This document shows positions 1 to 7,466 of a stretch of DNA of 47,977 nt, piece by piece. The stretch's first letter is position 1, and every line of letters begins with the position of its first letter. This stretch comes from JAEUUM01 sp038326165 (lineage in GTDB: Bacteria > Bacteroidota > Bacteroidia > Chitinophagales > Saprospiraceae). The stretch spans positions 1-47,977 of the forward strand of contig JBBQJT010000022.1 in assembly GCA_038326165.1 (NCBI GenBank), in the 5' to 3' direction. The notes under the pieces are model-generated. The model saw nothing but the letters and a program-made list of their open reading frames with translations, was not told where the DNA came from and did no database searches. The translations under genes and the position numbers were made by a program.

Positions 1-44
1 TTGTGACAACAAATTGTTTTGGGAAAGGCAAATTACCCCCCCCC

Positions 45-71
45 CATATTAAAACAAATTGTTTTAATATG
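45..71. repeat. Perfect 27-bp palindrome next to a C10 tract
   Basis: CATATTAAAACAA, one central A, then TTGTTTTAATATG: 13 bp pair perfectly. It directly follows ten C (36-45, the last C shared with the palindrome). It could be an operator, or a hairpin at the end of a gene left of the window. There is no GC-rich stem, so a strong terminator is unlikely. Confidence 0.7.
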
Positions 72-254
72 CTCTTAAGTTTACGATTTTCGAAATTGTT
101 TTTTATTTTTTAACAATTTAAGTGGATTGTAATTTTGCTTACGGAGGATTCATTCGTAATATTATTACATTTCGTTATGAAAATAGAATGATCGAACAAG
201 TATTTAAAGGCAGTATTGTTCAACAACTGTCAAGATATGCTAGCAGTTGGATAT

Positions 255-293
255 GCTTGGTTCGCTACTTACTCTCATCCCTACGAACCAAGC
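255..293. repeat. 10-bp inverted repeat
   Basis: GCTTGGTTCG at 255-264 is the exact reverse complement of CGAACCAAGC at 284-293, with a 19-nt loop. Its function is unknown. It lies in gene-free DNA and could be part of a structured transcript or a degraded gene. Confidence 0.5.
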
Positions 294-489
294 ACAAAGC
301 GATTCTTCGGTTTCGACCATAGAGTTATATTTTGAATTGTGAGTAATGATACAAATATAATCTCTTTTCTGTGACAATTGCTACTCGCAGTATATTAATC
401 ATTACTAAATGTTGTGAAATGACATTAATACTGTCCTAATAAACCGAATCTGTAATATTGATTGGAAGTTCCAACTTACTCTAAGCACA

Positions 490-519
490 AAAGACCCTCA
501 TCTTTCGATGAAGGTCTTT
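490..519 (-). terminator. Terminator after the tRNA-Ser/tRNA-Pro unit
   Basis: A stem of 12 pairs with one mismatch (490-496 with 513-519, plus 498-502 with 507-511) and a 4-nt loop is followed on the minus strand by T-rich sequence. It lies just past the 3' end of the minus-strand tRNA-Pro gene, as expected for its terminator. Confidence 0.6.
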
Positions 520-524
520 GTTTG

Positions 525-598
525 TCGGGGTAGCAGGATTCGAACCTACGACCCCCTGGTCCCAAACCAGGTGCGCTACCGGACTGCGCTACACCCCG
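525..598 (-). tRNA. tRNA-Pro (anticodon TGG)
   Basis: A 74-nt cloverleaf on the minus strand. The acceptor CGGGGTG pairs with TACCCCG, and the discriminator is A. The anticodon loop TTTGGGA gives anticodon TGG, read between a CCTGG/CCAGG stem; the T-loop reads TTCGAAT. CCA is not encoded. It is downstream of tRNA-Ser and probably shares its promoter. Confidence 0.95.
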
Positions 599-639
599 AG
601 TGTAATGTACTACCATTACTATAATAATCGTGCCAAATG

Positions 640-726
640 CGGTGGGAGAGGGATTCGAACCCTCGGTACAGTTACCCGTACGTCAGTTTAGCAAACTGGT
701 GGTTTCAGCCACTCACCCATCCCACC
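640..726 (-). tRNA. tRNA-Ser (anticodon GCT)
   Basis: An 87-nt tRNA on the minus strand with the long variable arm typical of serine tRNAs. The acceptor GGTGGGA pairs with TCCCACC, with discriminator G. The anticodon loop TTGCTAA gives GCT. The anticodon stem has one weak outer pair. It is the first gene of a two-tRNA unit with tRNA-Pro, 41 nt apart. Confidence 0.95.
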
Positions 727-817
727 CTCGACTCTATTCTTACTTCTCTTTTGAAGTTTGCTCAATCATTTTGACGTTCAAAATCTATCCTACCTATCGT
801 ATTTAACTAAGCGGCTG

Positions 818-849
818 CAAATGTAATCAGTTCCTTTTAGTTATGCAAA
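818..849 (-). promoter_or_regulatory. Promoter of the tRNA-Ser/tRNA-Pro unit
   Basis: On the minus strand TTTG (849-846), exactly 20 nt, then TACATTTG (825-818) match the Bacteroidota housekeeping promoter. Transcription would start near 813, about 87 nt before tRNA-Ser. It lies between dnaA and the tRNAs, so the tRNAs need not depend on dnaA transcription. Confidence 0.75.
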
Positions 850-865
850 AAAAAATGAACTTTTA

Positions 866-2287
866 TTATGCCGAAACTGTAGTTGCACTAATTGCGAGTT
901 TGCGCTCAAGGTCATCAATGGTTTTTTTGAACTCCATATCGGTGTCAATCAAATCCTGAATGGTCTTGCAGCTATAGATGACTGTGCTGTGATCTCTTCC
1001 ACCCAGAGTCTCACCAATTTGTTTTAAGGACTTATTGGTGTGGTTCTTAGAAAGATACATGCTTACTTGTCTTGCCAATACAGCTGAACGCTTTCTGGTC
1101 TTGCTGTGCATTTTATCAAGGCTTACATGAAGCTCCTCAGATACCAAGTCTTGTATATAACTGATGGTAATTTCTTTATTTTCAGCTTCAATGAAATTCT
1201 TTGCTACTTCTTTTGCCAATTCCTTTGTTATGGGCTTTTTATGAAAATCCGCTTCAGCCAAAAGTGAAATCAAGACGCCCTCCAATTCACGGATGTTGTT
1301 CTTGATGTTGTAGGCAAGGTATTCAAGTACAGGAAGTGGAACTTCTGAACCACCTCGTTGTGCTTTGTCTTCCAATATTGCAATACGTGTTTCAAAATCT
1401 GGCATCACTAAGTCAGCTGACAATCCCCATTTAAAACGGGAAATCAATCTTTCTTCCATGCCGTCCAAGTCTTTTGGAGGGCGATCAGAAGTCAATATGA
1501 TTTGTCTTCCACTCTGATGCAATTGATTGAAAATATGGAAGAATATCTCTTGAGTTTTCTTTCTGTTGGCAAGGAACTGGATATCATCTACAATCAATAC
1601 ATCGACCATTTGGTAATAGTTGATGAAATCATCGATTGCATTGTTCTTTATAGCTTGTATAATCTGACTGGTAAATTTGTCTGACGAAACGTACAGCACA
1701 TTCTTATTGTCAAAATTCTTCAATATCTCGTTTCCGATGGCTTGAGCCAAGTGTGTTTTTCCCAAACCTACCTGACCAAAAACGACTAGGGGATTAAAAG
1801 CTGTTCCTCCTGGATTGTTGGCAATAGCTTGGCTCGCACTTCGTGCTAGTTTGTTGCAGTCACCTTCGATGAAATTTTCAAAGAGGTACTTAGGATTCAG
1901 CTGAGCCTCTACTCTGATTTTACGGATACCTGGTATTACAAAAGGATTTTTGATTCCATCTGAAGGCATGAAATTCGGAGCATTGTTGTCGCTGTGTTTT
2001 GAGGCAGAATCCACTTTTGAATTATTAGAAAGTTTGTTAATTGGTATCTGATACTCCAATCTTCCTTTTTCACCTAACTCCTGTCTGATAGTTGACTTAA
2101 GCAGGGTCACATAATGTTCTTCTAACCACTCGTAAAATATCTTATTCGGTACTTGTATGGTAAGGGCTTGGTTGTCCAAACGCAAAGGAACAATAGGTTT
2201 GAACCAAGTTTTAAAGCTTTGCTCATTCACGTTTTCCTTTATGGTTGAGAGACAGTTCCCCCAAACTGCATTGTGGTCATTTACCAT
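866..2287 (-). CDS. dnaA: Chromosomal replication initiator protein DnaA
   Basis: DnaA is the AAA+ ATPase that binds DnaA boxes at oriC, opens the duplex and helps load the DnaB helicase. The order of parts is complete: N-terminal interaction domain (about 1-85), a variable linker, a Walker A motif GQVGLGKT at 171-178, a Walker B region VLIVDDIQF at about 230-238, and the C-terminal DnaA signature LGGRDHSTV near 425-433 within the DNA-binding helix-turn-helix domain. At 473 residues the length is normal. The ATG at 2287 keeps the conserved N-terminal tryptophan region. The gene stands alone: the next gene upstream lies 307 nt away and the tRNA unit downstream has its own promoter. No cluster of DnaA boxes is visible beside it, so oriC is probably elsewhere. 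Confidence 0.98.
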   Translation of the reverse strand: MVNDHNAVWGNCLSTIKENVNEQSFKTWFKPIVPLRLDNQALTIQVPNKIFYEWLEEHYVTLLKSTIRQELGEKGRLEYQIPINKLSNNSKVDSASKHSDNNAPNFMPSDGIKNPFVIPGIRKIRVEAQLNPKYLFENFIEGDCNKLARSASQAIANNPGGTAFNPLVVFGQVGLGKTHLAQAIGNEILKNFDNKNVLYVSSDKFTSQIIQAIKNNAIDDFINYYQMVDVLIVDDIQFLANRKKTQEIFFHIFNQLHQSGRQIILTSDRPPKDLDGMEERLISRFKWGLSADLVMPDFETRIAILEDKAQRGGSEVPLPVLEYLAYNIKNNIRELEGVLISLLAEADFHKKPITKELAKEVAKNFIEAENKEITISYIQDLVSEELHVSLDKMHSKTRKRSAVLARQVSMYLSKNHTNKSLKQIGETLGGRDHSTVIYSCKTIQDLIDTDMEFKKTIDDLERKLAISATTVSA

Positions 2288-2594
2288 TTATCAGATCAAT
2301 TGTGCCTTACGGCGGTTTCTTATAGTATATGTTTGAGTTCGAATCACCTCAACTTTTATTATTCATTTCAAGCTTAAAAAGTATGCGCTGAAGTGATAAT
2401 TTATCTAAAATCCTCTTAAGTAATTCGAATGCAAAAGTTGTGAATTTTACGCGGTAAAAAAAGCATTTGGACGTATTTTTTTAAAAAATATTTCATACCA
2501 TATATACTTCATTGACTATCAGTATCAATACGTCAAAAAGCAATAAATTACTTGATTGTTTAATATCTAATTAATTGATAATCAATAAAATGAT
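2288..2594. other. Intergenic leader upstream of dnaA
   Basis: 307 nt without a gene, between the start of dnaA and the stop of the metallophosphatase gene (both minus). It is AT-rich and should contain the dnaA promoter. A near-match to the -7 box, AACTTTTG on the minus strand at 2439-2432, is the best candidate, with no clear -33 element. No perfect DnaA box is seen, so autoregulation is not visible. Confidence 0.5.
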
Positions 2595-3506
2595 TTATCG
2601 AACCAACATGGAAGTGCCTGAGTAACAATGACTTCGCTTACAGGACTGCAAGTTAATATCGAGCCTTCCAAGGTACATTCCCCCAAATCCTACTTGATTA
2701 ATTAGGACATTTCTATTTTTTCGATTTTTAATTATTTCTGGACGAACCATTAAAGTGTGGGTATGCCCCCCCAGTATTATGTCTATTTCATCTGTTTCGG
2801 CAGCCAAAACTACATCTGATATTTTGCTGTCGTTGTATTTGTAGCCCAAATGCGACAAACAAATGATCAGATCACATTTTTCGTCATCTCGCAACTTGGT
2901 TGACAAGTCTCTAGCTTCCTGAAGTGGGTCCAAATATTCAACACCCGTATAACATTTATCAGGGACCAAGCCATTCAATTCTATCCCGAGGCCAAAGACT
3001 CCAATTTTAACATTCTCCTTTTTAAAAATTTGACATGGCTTTGTTTTACCTTCCAAAGCCGTTCCTTTAAAATTGTAATTGGATATGACAAAAGGAAAAT
3101 TGGCATGTGGCAACTGCTTTACAAATCCCTCTACCCCATTGTCAAAATCATGGTTGCCCATTGTGGCAGTGTCATATTTCATGGAAGACATGGCCTTCAT
3201 CTCTAACTCACCTCCAAACATATTGAAATATGGTGTGCCTTGGAATATGTCGCCACTGTCTAACAAAAGGACATTCTTCTCTAAACTGCGGACCCTTTGA
3301 ATCATTGCTGAACGTTTCACCACTCCGCCTAAACCTGCATTCTTGCCGCTATCTTGTGGAAAGGGGTCTATCCTGCTATGGGTGTCGTTGGTGTGCAATA
3401 TGACCAAACGCACCATTTTGGTGGAAGCAAATAGGTCCACTGGAAGTCCTAAGCTTGCAACACCTGCGCCAATTGCTGTGTATTGAATAAAACTTCTCCG
3501 CTTCAT
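2595..3506 (-). CDS. Metallophosphatase, catalytic half of a 5'-nucleotidase
   Basis: Calcineurin-like phosphoesterase of the UshA/5'-nucleotidase family, expected to hydrolyse nucleotides or related phosphate esters outside the cytoplasm. A twin-arginine-like signal (KRRSFIQ at the N-terminus, then a hydrophobic stretch) points to export in folded form. Visible two-metal motifs in order: HTNDTH (about 39-44), GDIFQGT, GNHDF, and GGHTHT near 247-252. At 303 residues it contains only the catalytic domain. The substrate-binding C-terminal domain is encoded by the gene immediately upstream (7 nt away), so the two products probably act together. The neighbouring lipoprotein suggests the pair sits at a membrane. 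The exact substrate cannot be read from sequence. Confidence 0.88.
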   Translation of the reverse strand: MKRRSFIQYTAIGAGVASLGLPVDLFASTKMVRLVILHTNDTHSRIDPFPQDSGKNAGLGGVVKRSAMIQRVRSLEKNVLLLDSGDIFQGTPYFNMFGGELEMKAMSSMKYDTATMGNHDFDNGVEGFVKQLPHANFPFVISNYNFKGTALEGKTKPCQIFKKENVKIGVFGLGIELNGLVPDKCYTGVEYLDPLQEARDLSTKLRDDEKCDLIICLSHLGYKYNDSKISDVVLAAETDEIDIILGGHTHTLMVRPEIIKNRKNRNVLINQVGFGGMYLGRLDINLQSCKRSHCYSGTSMLVR

Positions 3507-3513
3507 GGTCGAA

Positions 3514-4266
3514 TCATTTTTGGTTGGTAATACGAAAATCTATTACAGGATCCACCGTTTTGCCTGATTTGGTGCGTCTTTCTATTGCATCTAAAATCGC
3601 ATCTCGCACCAAATATGGATAAGTTGATCTTTGTGCATCCCTGAGAAAATCAAGTTTGTCACCACCATTGGCTAAATAATCTGACGTAGCAATGTGATAA
3701 ATTCGATCCTTCTGAATAGCTTCACCCTGCACCTTGACTTCTTGCACTTTCCCATCTTGGATTTTCATGGTCATCCCTTCTATTGGCCAACCACCCTTTT
3801 GGGCTATTTCATCACAAATAAGCATCAAAGTATCGCCGGATATATGCAATACAACCGCCAGATTATCAAATGGCATAATTTCGAATACCTTGCCCTTCGT
3901 TATTCCGCCTTTCATCAACTCGGGAATTCGAATACTTCCTGCGTTATAAATACCGCCATCTACTTGTTTGCCTGAGTAAATTCTGATAGATTCGGTAGTA
4001 AAGTCTGACATGAAATTAAAAAAAGAACTTGATGGAGAGCGCTTTTCAAACTGACCGGATGCAATCCCTATCACTTTGCCCATGATCCTATTCATGGAAT
4101 CACGATATGGAACTACCATTCGGTCCAAATTAGGATCCATGAGCTGGTCTGGATCTTGGTCCATTTTGATGTTTGTGGCTTCCGTATCTATTGGAGTGAA
4201 ATACACTGCACAACTCATTGTGCTTATGGACACCAACAACAATAAGAAATAATTTATTGTTCTCAT
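3514..4266 (-). CDS. 5'-nucleotidase C-terminal domain lipoprotein
   Basis: This matches the C-terminal, nucleotide-binding domain of UshA-type 5'-nucleotidases. Recognisable pieces are the GGIYNAGSIR segment, the MPFDN motif and the ATSDYLANGGD segment near the C-terminus. The N-terminus has a short hydrophobic signal ending in a lipobox-like SISTMSC, so the protein is probably a lipoprotein. It lacks the metallophosphatase domain, which is the next gene downstream; in enteric bacteria both lie in one polypeptide. The ATG overlaps the stop of the upstream gene by 4 nt (ATGA), indicating translational coupling in a three-gene operon. Confidence 0.87.
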   Translation of the reverse strand: MRTINYFLLLLVSISTMSCAVYFTPIDTEATNIKMDQDPDQLMDPNLDRMVVPYRDSMNRIMGKVIGIASGQFEKRSPSSSFFNFMSDFTTESIRIYSGKQVDGGIYNAGSIRIPELMKGGITKGKVFEIMPFDNLAVVLHISGDTLMLICDEIAQKGGWPIEGMTMKIQDGKVQEVKVQGEAIQKDRIYHIATSDYLANGGDKLDFLRDAQRSTYPYLVRDAILDAIERRTKSGKTVDPVIDFRITNQK

Positions 4267-4781
4267 GCCAATAATACCGATGCTTCGTGCTTGATAGCTG
4301 ATAATGCTTTGTCCAATGGCTGAACTCTTGACTGCTCGGCAAATCTGTAATATGCCTCAATCAAAGCTTCAGCATTGGTATTGGGTGGCAACTCTCTTGA
4401 AATGATATTGATTGTATCTACAGTTTGATCCGTGGCAAGTCGCAATATCTGCCACAATTGTTCGGAAATATACATCTGTTGTGTGATGTTATGTTCAAAT
4501 TCTTTTTGTATGCTGATTTGCATGGCATGCTGCAAGGAATGTGCATCCGTTCCTGGTGTATGTAATCTAAGTATCAAGGATGGAATGGAAATACGCTCAC
4601 AAAAGAGAGACAATCTTTCATAGGCCTGAAGCTTCATTGGAAGGGTGGTCCTCACCACTTCCTGCCGAATATCCAATTGCTTGAGACTAACTTGTTGCTT
4701 AAAAAAGCTTTTGAGAACAAAATAGATGGTCAGAAATACGACTAGGGAAGGTATTGTCAGTTTCAGAATTTCAAGTAACAT
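4263..4781 (-). CDS. Conserved membrane-anchored protein of unknown function
   Basis: 172 residues from ATG 4781. A longer frame from TTG at 4805 would start inside the promoter box at 4810-4803, so ATG 4781 is preferred. One N-terminal membrane helix (about residues 4-24, rich in Leu, Ile, Val and Phe) is followed by a mostly helical, charged cytoplasmic part with a KLQAYERL segment. I recall similar proteins as a Bacteroidota-specific DUF family, possibly DUF7935, but cannot confirm it. It is the first gene of the operon with the split 5'-nucleotidase, overlapping the next gene by 4 nt. No function is known to me. Confidence 0.75.
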   Translation of the reverse strand: MLLEILKLTIPSLVVFLTIYFVLKSFFKQQVSLKQLDIRQEVVRTTLPMKLQAYERLSLFCERISIPSLILRLHTPGTDAHSLQHAMQISIQKEFEHNITQQMYISEQLWQILRLATDQTVDTINIISRELPPNTNAEALIEAYYRFAEQSRVQPLDKALSAIKHEASVLLA

Positions 4782-4802
4782 AATCGCTTTAAATATTTTG
4801 CT

Positions 4803-4810
4803 CAAAGATA
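4803..4810 (-). promoter_or_regulatory. -7 box of the 5'-nucleotidase operon
   Basis: TATCTTTG on the minus strand, 21 nt before ATG 4781. No good -33 TTG is seen. Its position argues against the upstream TTG as the start codon. Confidence 0.5.
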
Positions 4811-4882
4811 GTTCATCCTATTTCTGAATATACTGTGCATAGGTTAAAATATTGCTAAACTTGTACAAGTTCTTCGAACCTA

Positions 4883-4914
4883 TTGTTTAATACATTGTTT
4901 GAGTAGTATCTTTG
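4883..4914 (+). promoter_or_regulatory. Promoter of the A-type Fe-S carrier gene
   Basis: TTG at 4883-4885, 21 nt, then TATCTTTG at 4907-4914. Transcription should start near 4919-4921, which excludes the upstream TTG codon at 4899 and supports ATG 4935. Confidence 0.65.
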
Positions 4915-4934
4915 AATCAAATTTCTTTACACAC

Positions 4935-5291
4935 ATGAATGACATTTTAGAACCACAAGTACAAACTCCTGTCAATATAACTCCTTCAGCCATCAAGCAG
5001 CTTTGGATCATTCGCAATGAACAGAATGTTCCTGAGGAATATGGCGTCAGAATTGGTGTTAAAGGTGGAGGCTGTTCAGGTTTCTCATATGTATTGGGTT
5101 TTGACTTTCAGAAGGATTCTGATACCGTTTTCACACTAGACAACATGAAGGTTTTCATGGAAAAATCACATGGCATCTATCTTTTGGGAATGGATATCGA
5201 TTGGGTTGAAGGTTTAGAGAATCGCGGATTTTCATTTACCAATCCCAATGCCACTTCTACTTGCGGTTGTGGAACCAGTTTCTCTGCTTAG
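4935..5291 (+). CDS. HesB/IscA-family iron-sulfur cluster carrier
   Basis: A-type carrier that accepts Fe-S clusters from a scaffold and passes them to apoproteins in the cytosol. 118 residues from ATG 4935, a normal length. The three conserved cysteines are present: C47 in GGGCSGFSY, and C110 and C112 in the C-terminal CGCGTSF. The start is chosen because a promoter (4883-4914) overlaps the longer TTG-initiated frame. It is monocistronic, divergent from the 5'-nucleotidase operon and convergent with the TIGR02757 gene. IscA, SufA and ErpA cannot be told apart from this sequence alone, so no symbol is given. Confidence 0.93.
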   Translation: MNDILEPQVQTPVNITPSAIKQLWIIRNEQNVPEEYGVRIGVKGGGCSGFSYVLGFDFQKDSDTVFTLDNMKVFMEKSHGIYLLGMDIDWVEGLENRGFSFTNPNATSTCGCGTSFSA

Positions 5292-5353
5292 GACGATCTT
5301 TTTATTCTTTTGGTTTTCTGACTTCTGCTTACCTGAGGGTTTATGGCATTATT

Positions 5354-6163
5354 TTAGAGGCCCAAGAGCTTAGATTTGGATTGTTTTTCCATAATTCCCA
5401 TCCCAAACAATGCAAAATCGTATTTGACCGGATCAAGTGGGTCAAACTGACGCATTAGTGCTGTAAGCTCTTCCACGGCAGTCCAATCAGACTGATTGCG
5501 AGTCAATAAATTAAGATGCTTTGCAACCCTGATAACATGCACATCCAATGGCATCATGAGTTGACTGGCAGAGATTCGATTCCAAATTCCAAAATCAACT
5601 CTTGACTCGTCTTTCCGGACCATCCACCTCAGAAACATGTTCAAACGTTTGCAACTGCTTTTCCTCAGAGGAGTGGATACATGTTTTCTTGTGCGTGCAG
5701 GTGAATGCTCAGAGTCAAAGAATAAATCATGAAATCTTTTCAAAGCCTCCTCAACAGTCCCTAAAGCTTGAGTTTTGGGTTCAAGAAAAGCAGTTTCCAA
5801 ACTTTCATGTTGCGTATAATACCTGGTTAAGAAATCAACAAAATAGATTGCATCTGTGTCATTGAAAGTCCTGTGCACAAATTTATGAAATCGGATTCTG
5901 TCATGCTCTTGGTGATTCAATAACCAATTGTGTGGATCATTGTCCAACAAATCAAGAAATCGATTGGCACTATTGATGATGCTCGTTCGATTCCCCCATG
6001 CCAAAACAGCTGAAATGAACCCTGCAATTTCGATATCTTGCTTTTTTGAAAACCTGTGAGGAATCTGTATTGGATCCTGAGTAATAAAGTCTAAATGATT
6101 GTGTTGAAGGTAGGCGGAATCAAGAATCTCTCTAACTTTGTCAAATTCCTTACTTGGCCTCAT
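5354..6163 (-). CDS. TIGR02757 (DUF2400) family protein
   Basis: 269 residues, typical for this Bacteroidota family of unknown function. Features I associate with the family are the N-terminal IAGFISAVLAWGNR segment, the FLRWMVRKD segment and the C-terminal DPVKYDFALFGMGI. The helical repertoire, with residues around LMMPLDVHVIRVA, has been noted as reminiscent of helix-hairpin-helix DNA glycosylases; that is only a suggestion. It follows the glycosyltransferase gene by 3 nt and is the last gene of a three-gene minus-strand operon. Confidence 0.85.
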   Translation of the reverse strand: MRPSKEFDKVREILDSAYLQHNHLDFITQDPIQIPHRFSKKQDIEIAGFISAVLAWGNRTSIINSANRFLDLLDNDPHNWLLNHQEHDRIRFHKFVHRTFNDTDAIYFVDFLTRYYTQHESLETAFLEPKTQALGTVEEALKRFHDLFFDSEHSPARTRKHVSTPLRKSSCKRLNMFLRWMVRKDESRVDFGIWNRISASQLMMPLDVHVIRVAKHLNLLTRNQSDWTAVEELTALMRQFDPLDPVKYDFALFGMGIMEKQSKSKLLGL

Positions 6164-6166
6164 AAA

Positions 6167-6916
6167 TTAATCAGGCTTGGAATATCGCTTCAATTTCATA
6201 AGTCCAACTCTGCATAAAAAGTGGCCAAAAGATACCCTCAAAACACCCAAACCATATTTTATACTACGAGAAAGGTTAATCGAACTCGCTTCGGCAAAAT
6301 ATTTGGTTGGGCAGGTAACCTCTCCTATTTGAAAGCCCGCATATATGATTTGACTCAACATTTCATTGTCAAAAACAAAATCATCCGAATTGTCATTGTA
6401 TCGAATACCACGAAGTACTTCGGCGCTAAAGGATCTGTAACCAGTATGGTATTCTGATAGCTTGTAATTCACCAGTAAATTTTGACTCATGGTCAGAAGC
6501 CTGTTGGCTATATATTTATAAACTGGCATTCCTCCACGAAGTGCTCCCTTTCCTAAAATTCGACTTCCAAGTACTACAGGGTACAATTCCTCTCCAATGA
6601 TATTCACCATAGAAGGAATCAATTTGGGAGTATATTGATAATCTGGATGCAGCATGATCACAATGTCAGCACCTAATTCTAATGCTTTGTTGTACAATGA
6701 TTTTTGATTTCCACCATAGCCCTTATTTTTTTCATGCCTGAGAATGTGTTTAATTCCGAGGCTTCTAGCTACATCAGTGGTATTGTCTCGGCTAGCATCA
6801 TCACATAGAATAATTTCATCCACCAAATCCATTGGTATTTCATGAAAAGTGCGAGGAAGTGTCAATGCAGCATTGTAGGCGGGCAGTACAACTATAACTT
6901 TTTTTCCTTTGTACAT
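6167..6916 (-). CDS. Family 2 glycosyltransferase
   Basis: GT-A fold glycosyltransferase resembling dolichyl/polyprenyl-phosphate sugar transferases. The N-terminus VIVVLPAYNAALTL with the following ILCDDASRDNT is the nucleotide-sugar binding core. The acceptor side carries the MLHPDYQY segment with the metal-binding aspartate and HTGYRSFSAEVL. 249 residues and no clear membrane helices, so probably a cytoplasmic enzyme at the inner face of the membrane. Donor and acceptor are unknown. It starts 9 nt after the DUF5606 gene and ends 3 nt before the TIGR02757 gene. Confidence 0.9.
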   Translation of the reverse strand: MYKGKKVIVVLPAYNAALTLPRTFHEIPMDLVDEIILCDDASRDNTTDVARSLGIKHILRHEKNKGYGGNQKSLYNKALELGADIVIMLHPDYQYTPKLIPSMVNIIGEELYPVVLGSRILGKGALRGGMPVYKYIANRLLTMSQNLLVNYKLSEYHTGYRSFSAEVLRGIRYNDNSDDFVFDNEMLSQIIYAGFQIGEVTCPTKYFAEASSINLSRSIKYGLGVLRVSFGHFLCRVGLMKLKRYSKPD

Positions 6917-6925
6917 AATCCAGAA

Positions 6926-7372
6926 TTATGATTCAGGATTGACTTCAGGGCTTGCAGCCAACTCGTCTTTTTTCTCTTCCTCCAGCAATTCAATTAAGCC
7001 GTTGGTCTTAATGAAATGATACCACTTGTAAACCTTGCGAATATCTGCAATTTTAACACGGTCACGATCATATTCCGGAAGTACTTTCTCAAAATATGCT
7101 ATCAATTGGCTGACATCTTGTTCATTAGCCACAGGCAAACCCTCTTCATTATCTTTGATTCGGTTAAAAACTACCTTTAAAGCTATTGAATCATCATCGG
7201 TATAGATACCTATTGAAGCAAGTGGTGTAAACTGATTCAGTCGTGTTGAGTAAAAACTCTTTTGTTTGCTGGTGATGTCCTCTAGGATAAGGCCATTTGA
7301 TCTGTTTGCAATGAGGTGAAACAAACCAGATTTTCCGCTTACGGATACCAAACTGTCGAAATTGTAAATCAT
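6926..7372 (-). CDS. DUF5606 family protein
   Basis: 148 residues. The N-terminal SGKSGLFHLIANRSNGLILE and the following stretch match the DUF5606 family, conserved in Bacteroidota and of unknown function; I recognise an SH3-like beta-rich N-terminus and a helical C-terminus with RVKIADIRKVYKWY. The C-terminal tail is acidic and probably disordered. It is the first gene of an operon with the glycosyltransferase and the TIGR02757 gene. A -7 box, TATTTTTG, lies on the minus strand at 7400-7393, 20 nt before ATG 7372. Confidence 0.85.
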   Translation of the reverse strand: MIYNFDSLVSVSGKSGLFHLIANRSNGLILEDITSKQKSFYSTRLNQFTPLASIGIYTDDDSIALKVVFNRIKDNEEGLPVANEQDVSQLIAYFEKVLPEYDRDRVKIADIRKVYKWYHFIKTNGLIELLEEEKKDELAASPEVNPES

Positions 7373-7392
7373 ATATTATGGATAAGAGGCCG

Positions 7393-7400
7393 CAAAAATA
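7393..7400 (-). promoter_or_regulatory. -7 box of the DUF5606 operon
   Basis: TATTTTTG on the minus strand, 20 nt before the start codon. No clear -33 element is seen, so this is only moderately supported. Confidence 0.4.
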
Positions 7401-7466
7401 GACCTTTTCTTGAAATAATGTTATAAACCACGTGATTCCTTAATTAAAGTCAATTGTTTGATGAGC

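Larger units (their letters stand above)
1..489. other. Gene-free AT-rich stretch with inverted repeats
   Basis: No convincing protein-coding gene is visible; the longest open frame begins with GTG and its product resembles no family I know. The stretch holds a run of ten C at 36-45, a perfect palindrome at 45-71, a 10-bp inverted repeat at 255-264/284-293 and an imperfect inverted repeat at 388-433. The 13-mer AACAAATTGTTTT occurs at 8-20 and again at 53-65. I see no consensus DnaA box (TTATNCACA), so an origin is not supported despite the nearby dnaA. Confidence 0.6.

Noticed and set aside
122..322. Possible 66-residue gene on the plus strand
   Set aside because: Begins with GTG, has no promoter or recognisable family, and lies in a region of inverted repeats.
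1..866. Possible oriC beside dnaA
   Set aside because: AT-rich with palindromes, but no cluster of TTATNCACA-type DnaA boxes and no clear strand switch in gene direction. Not supported.
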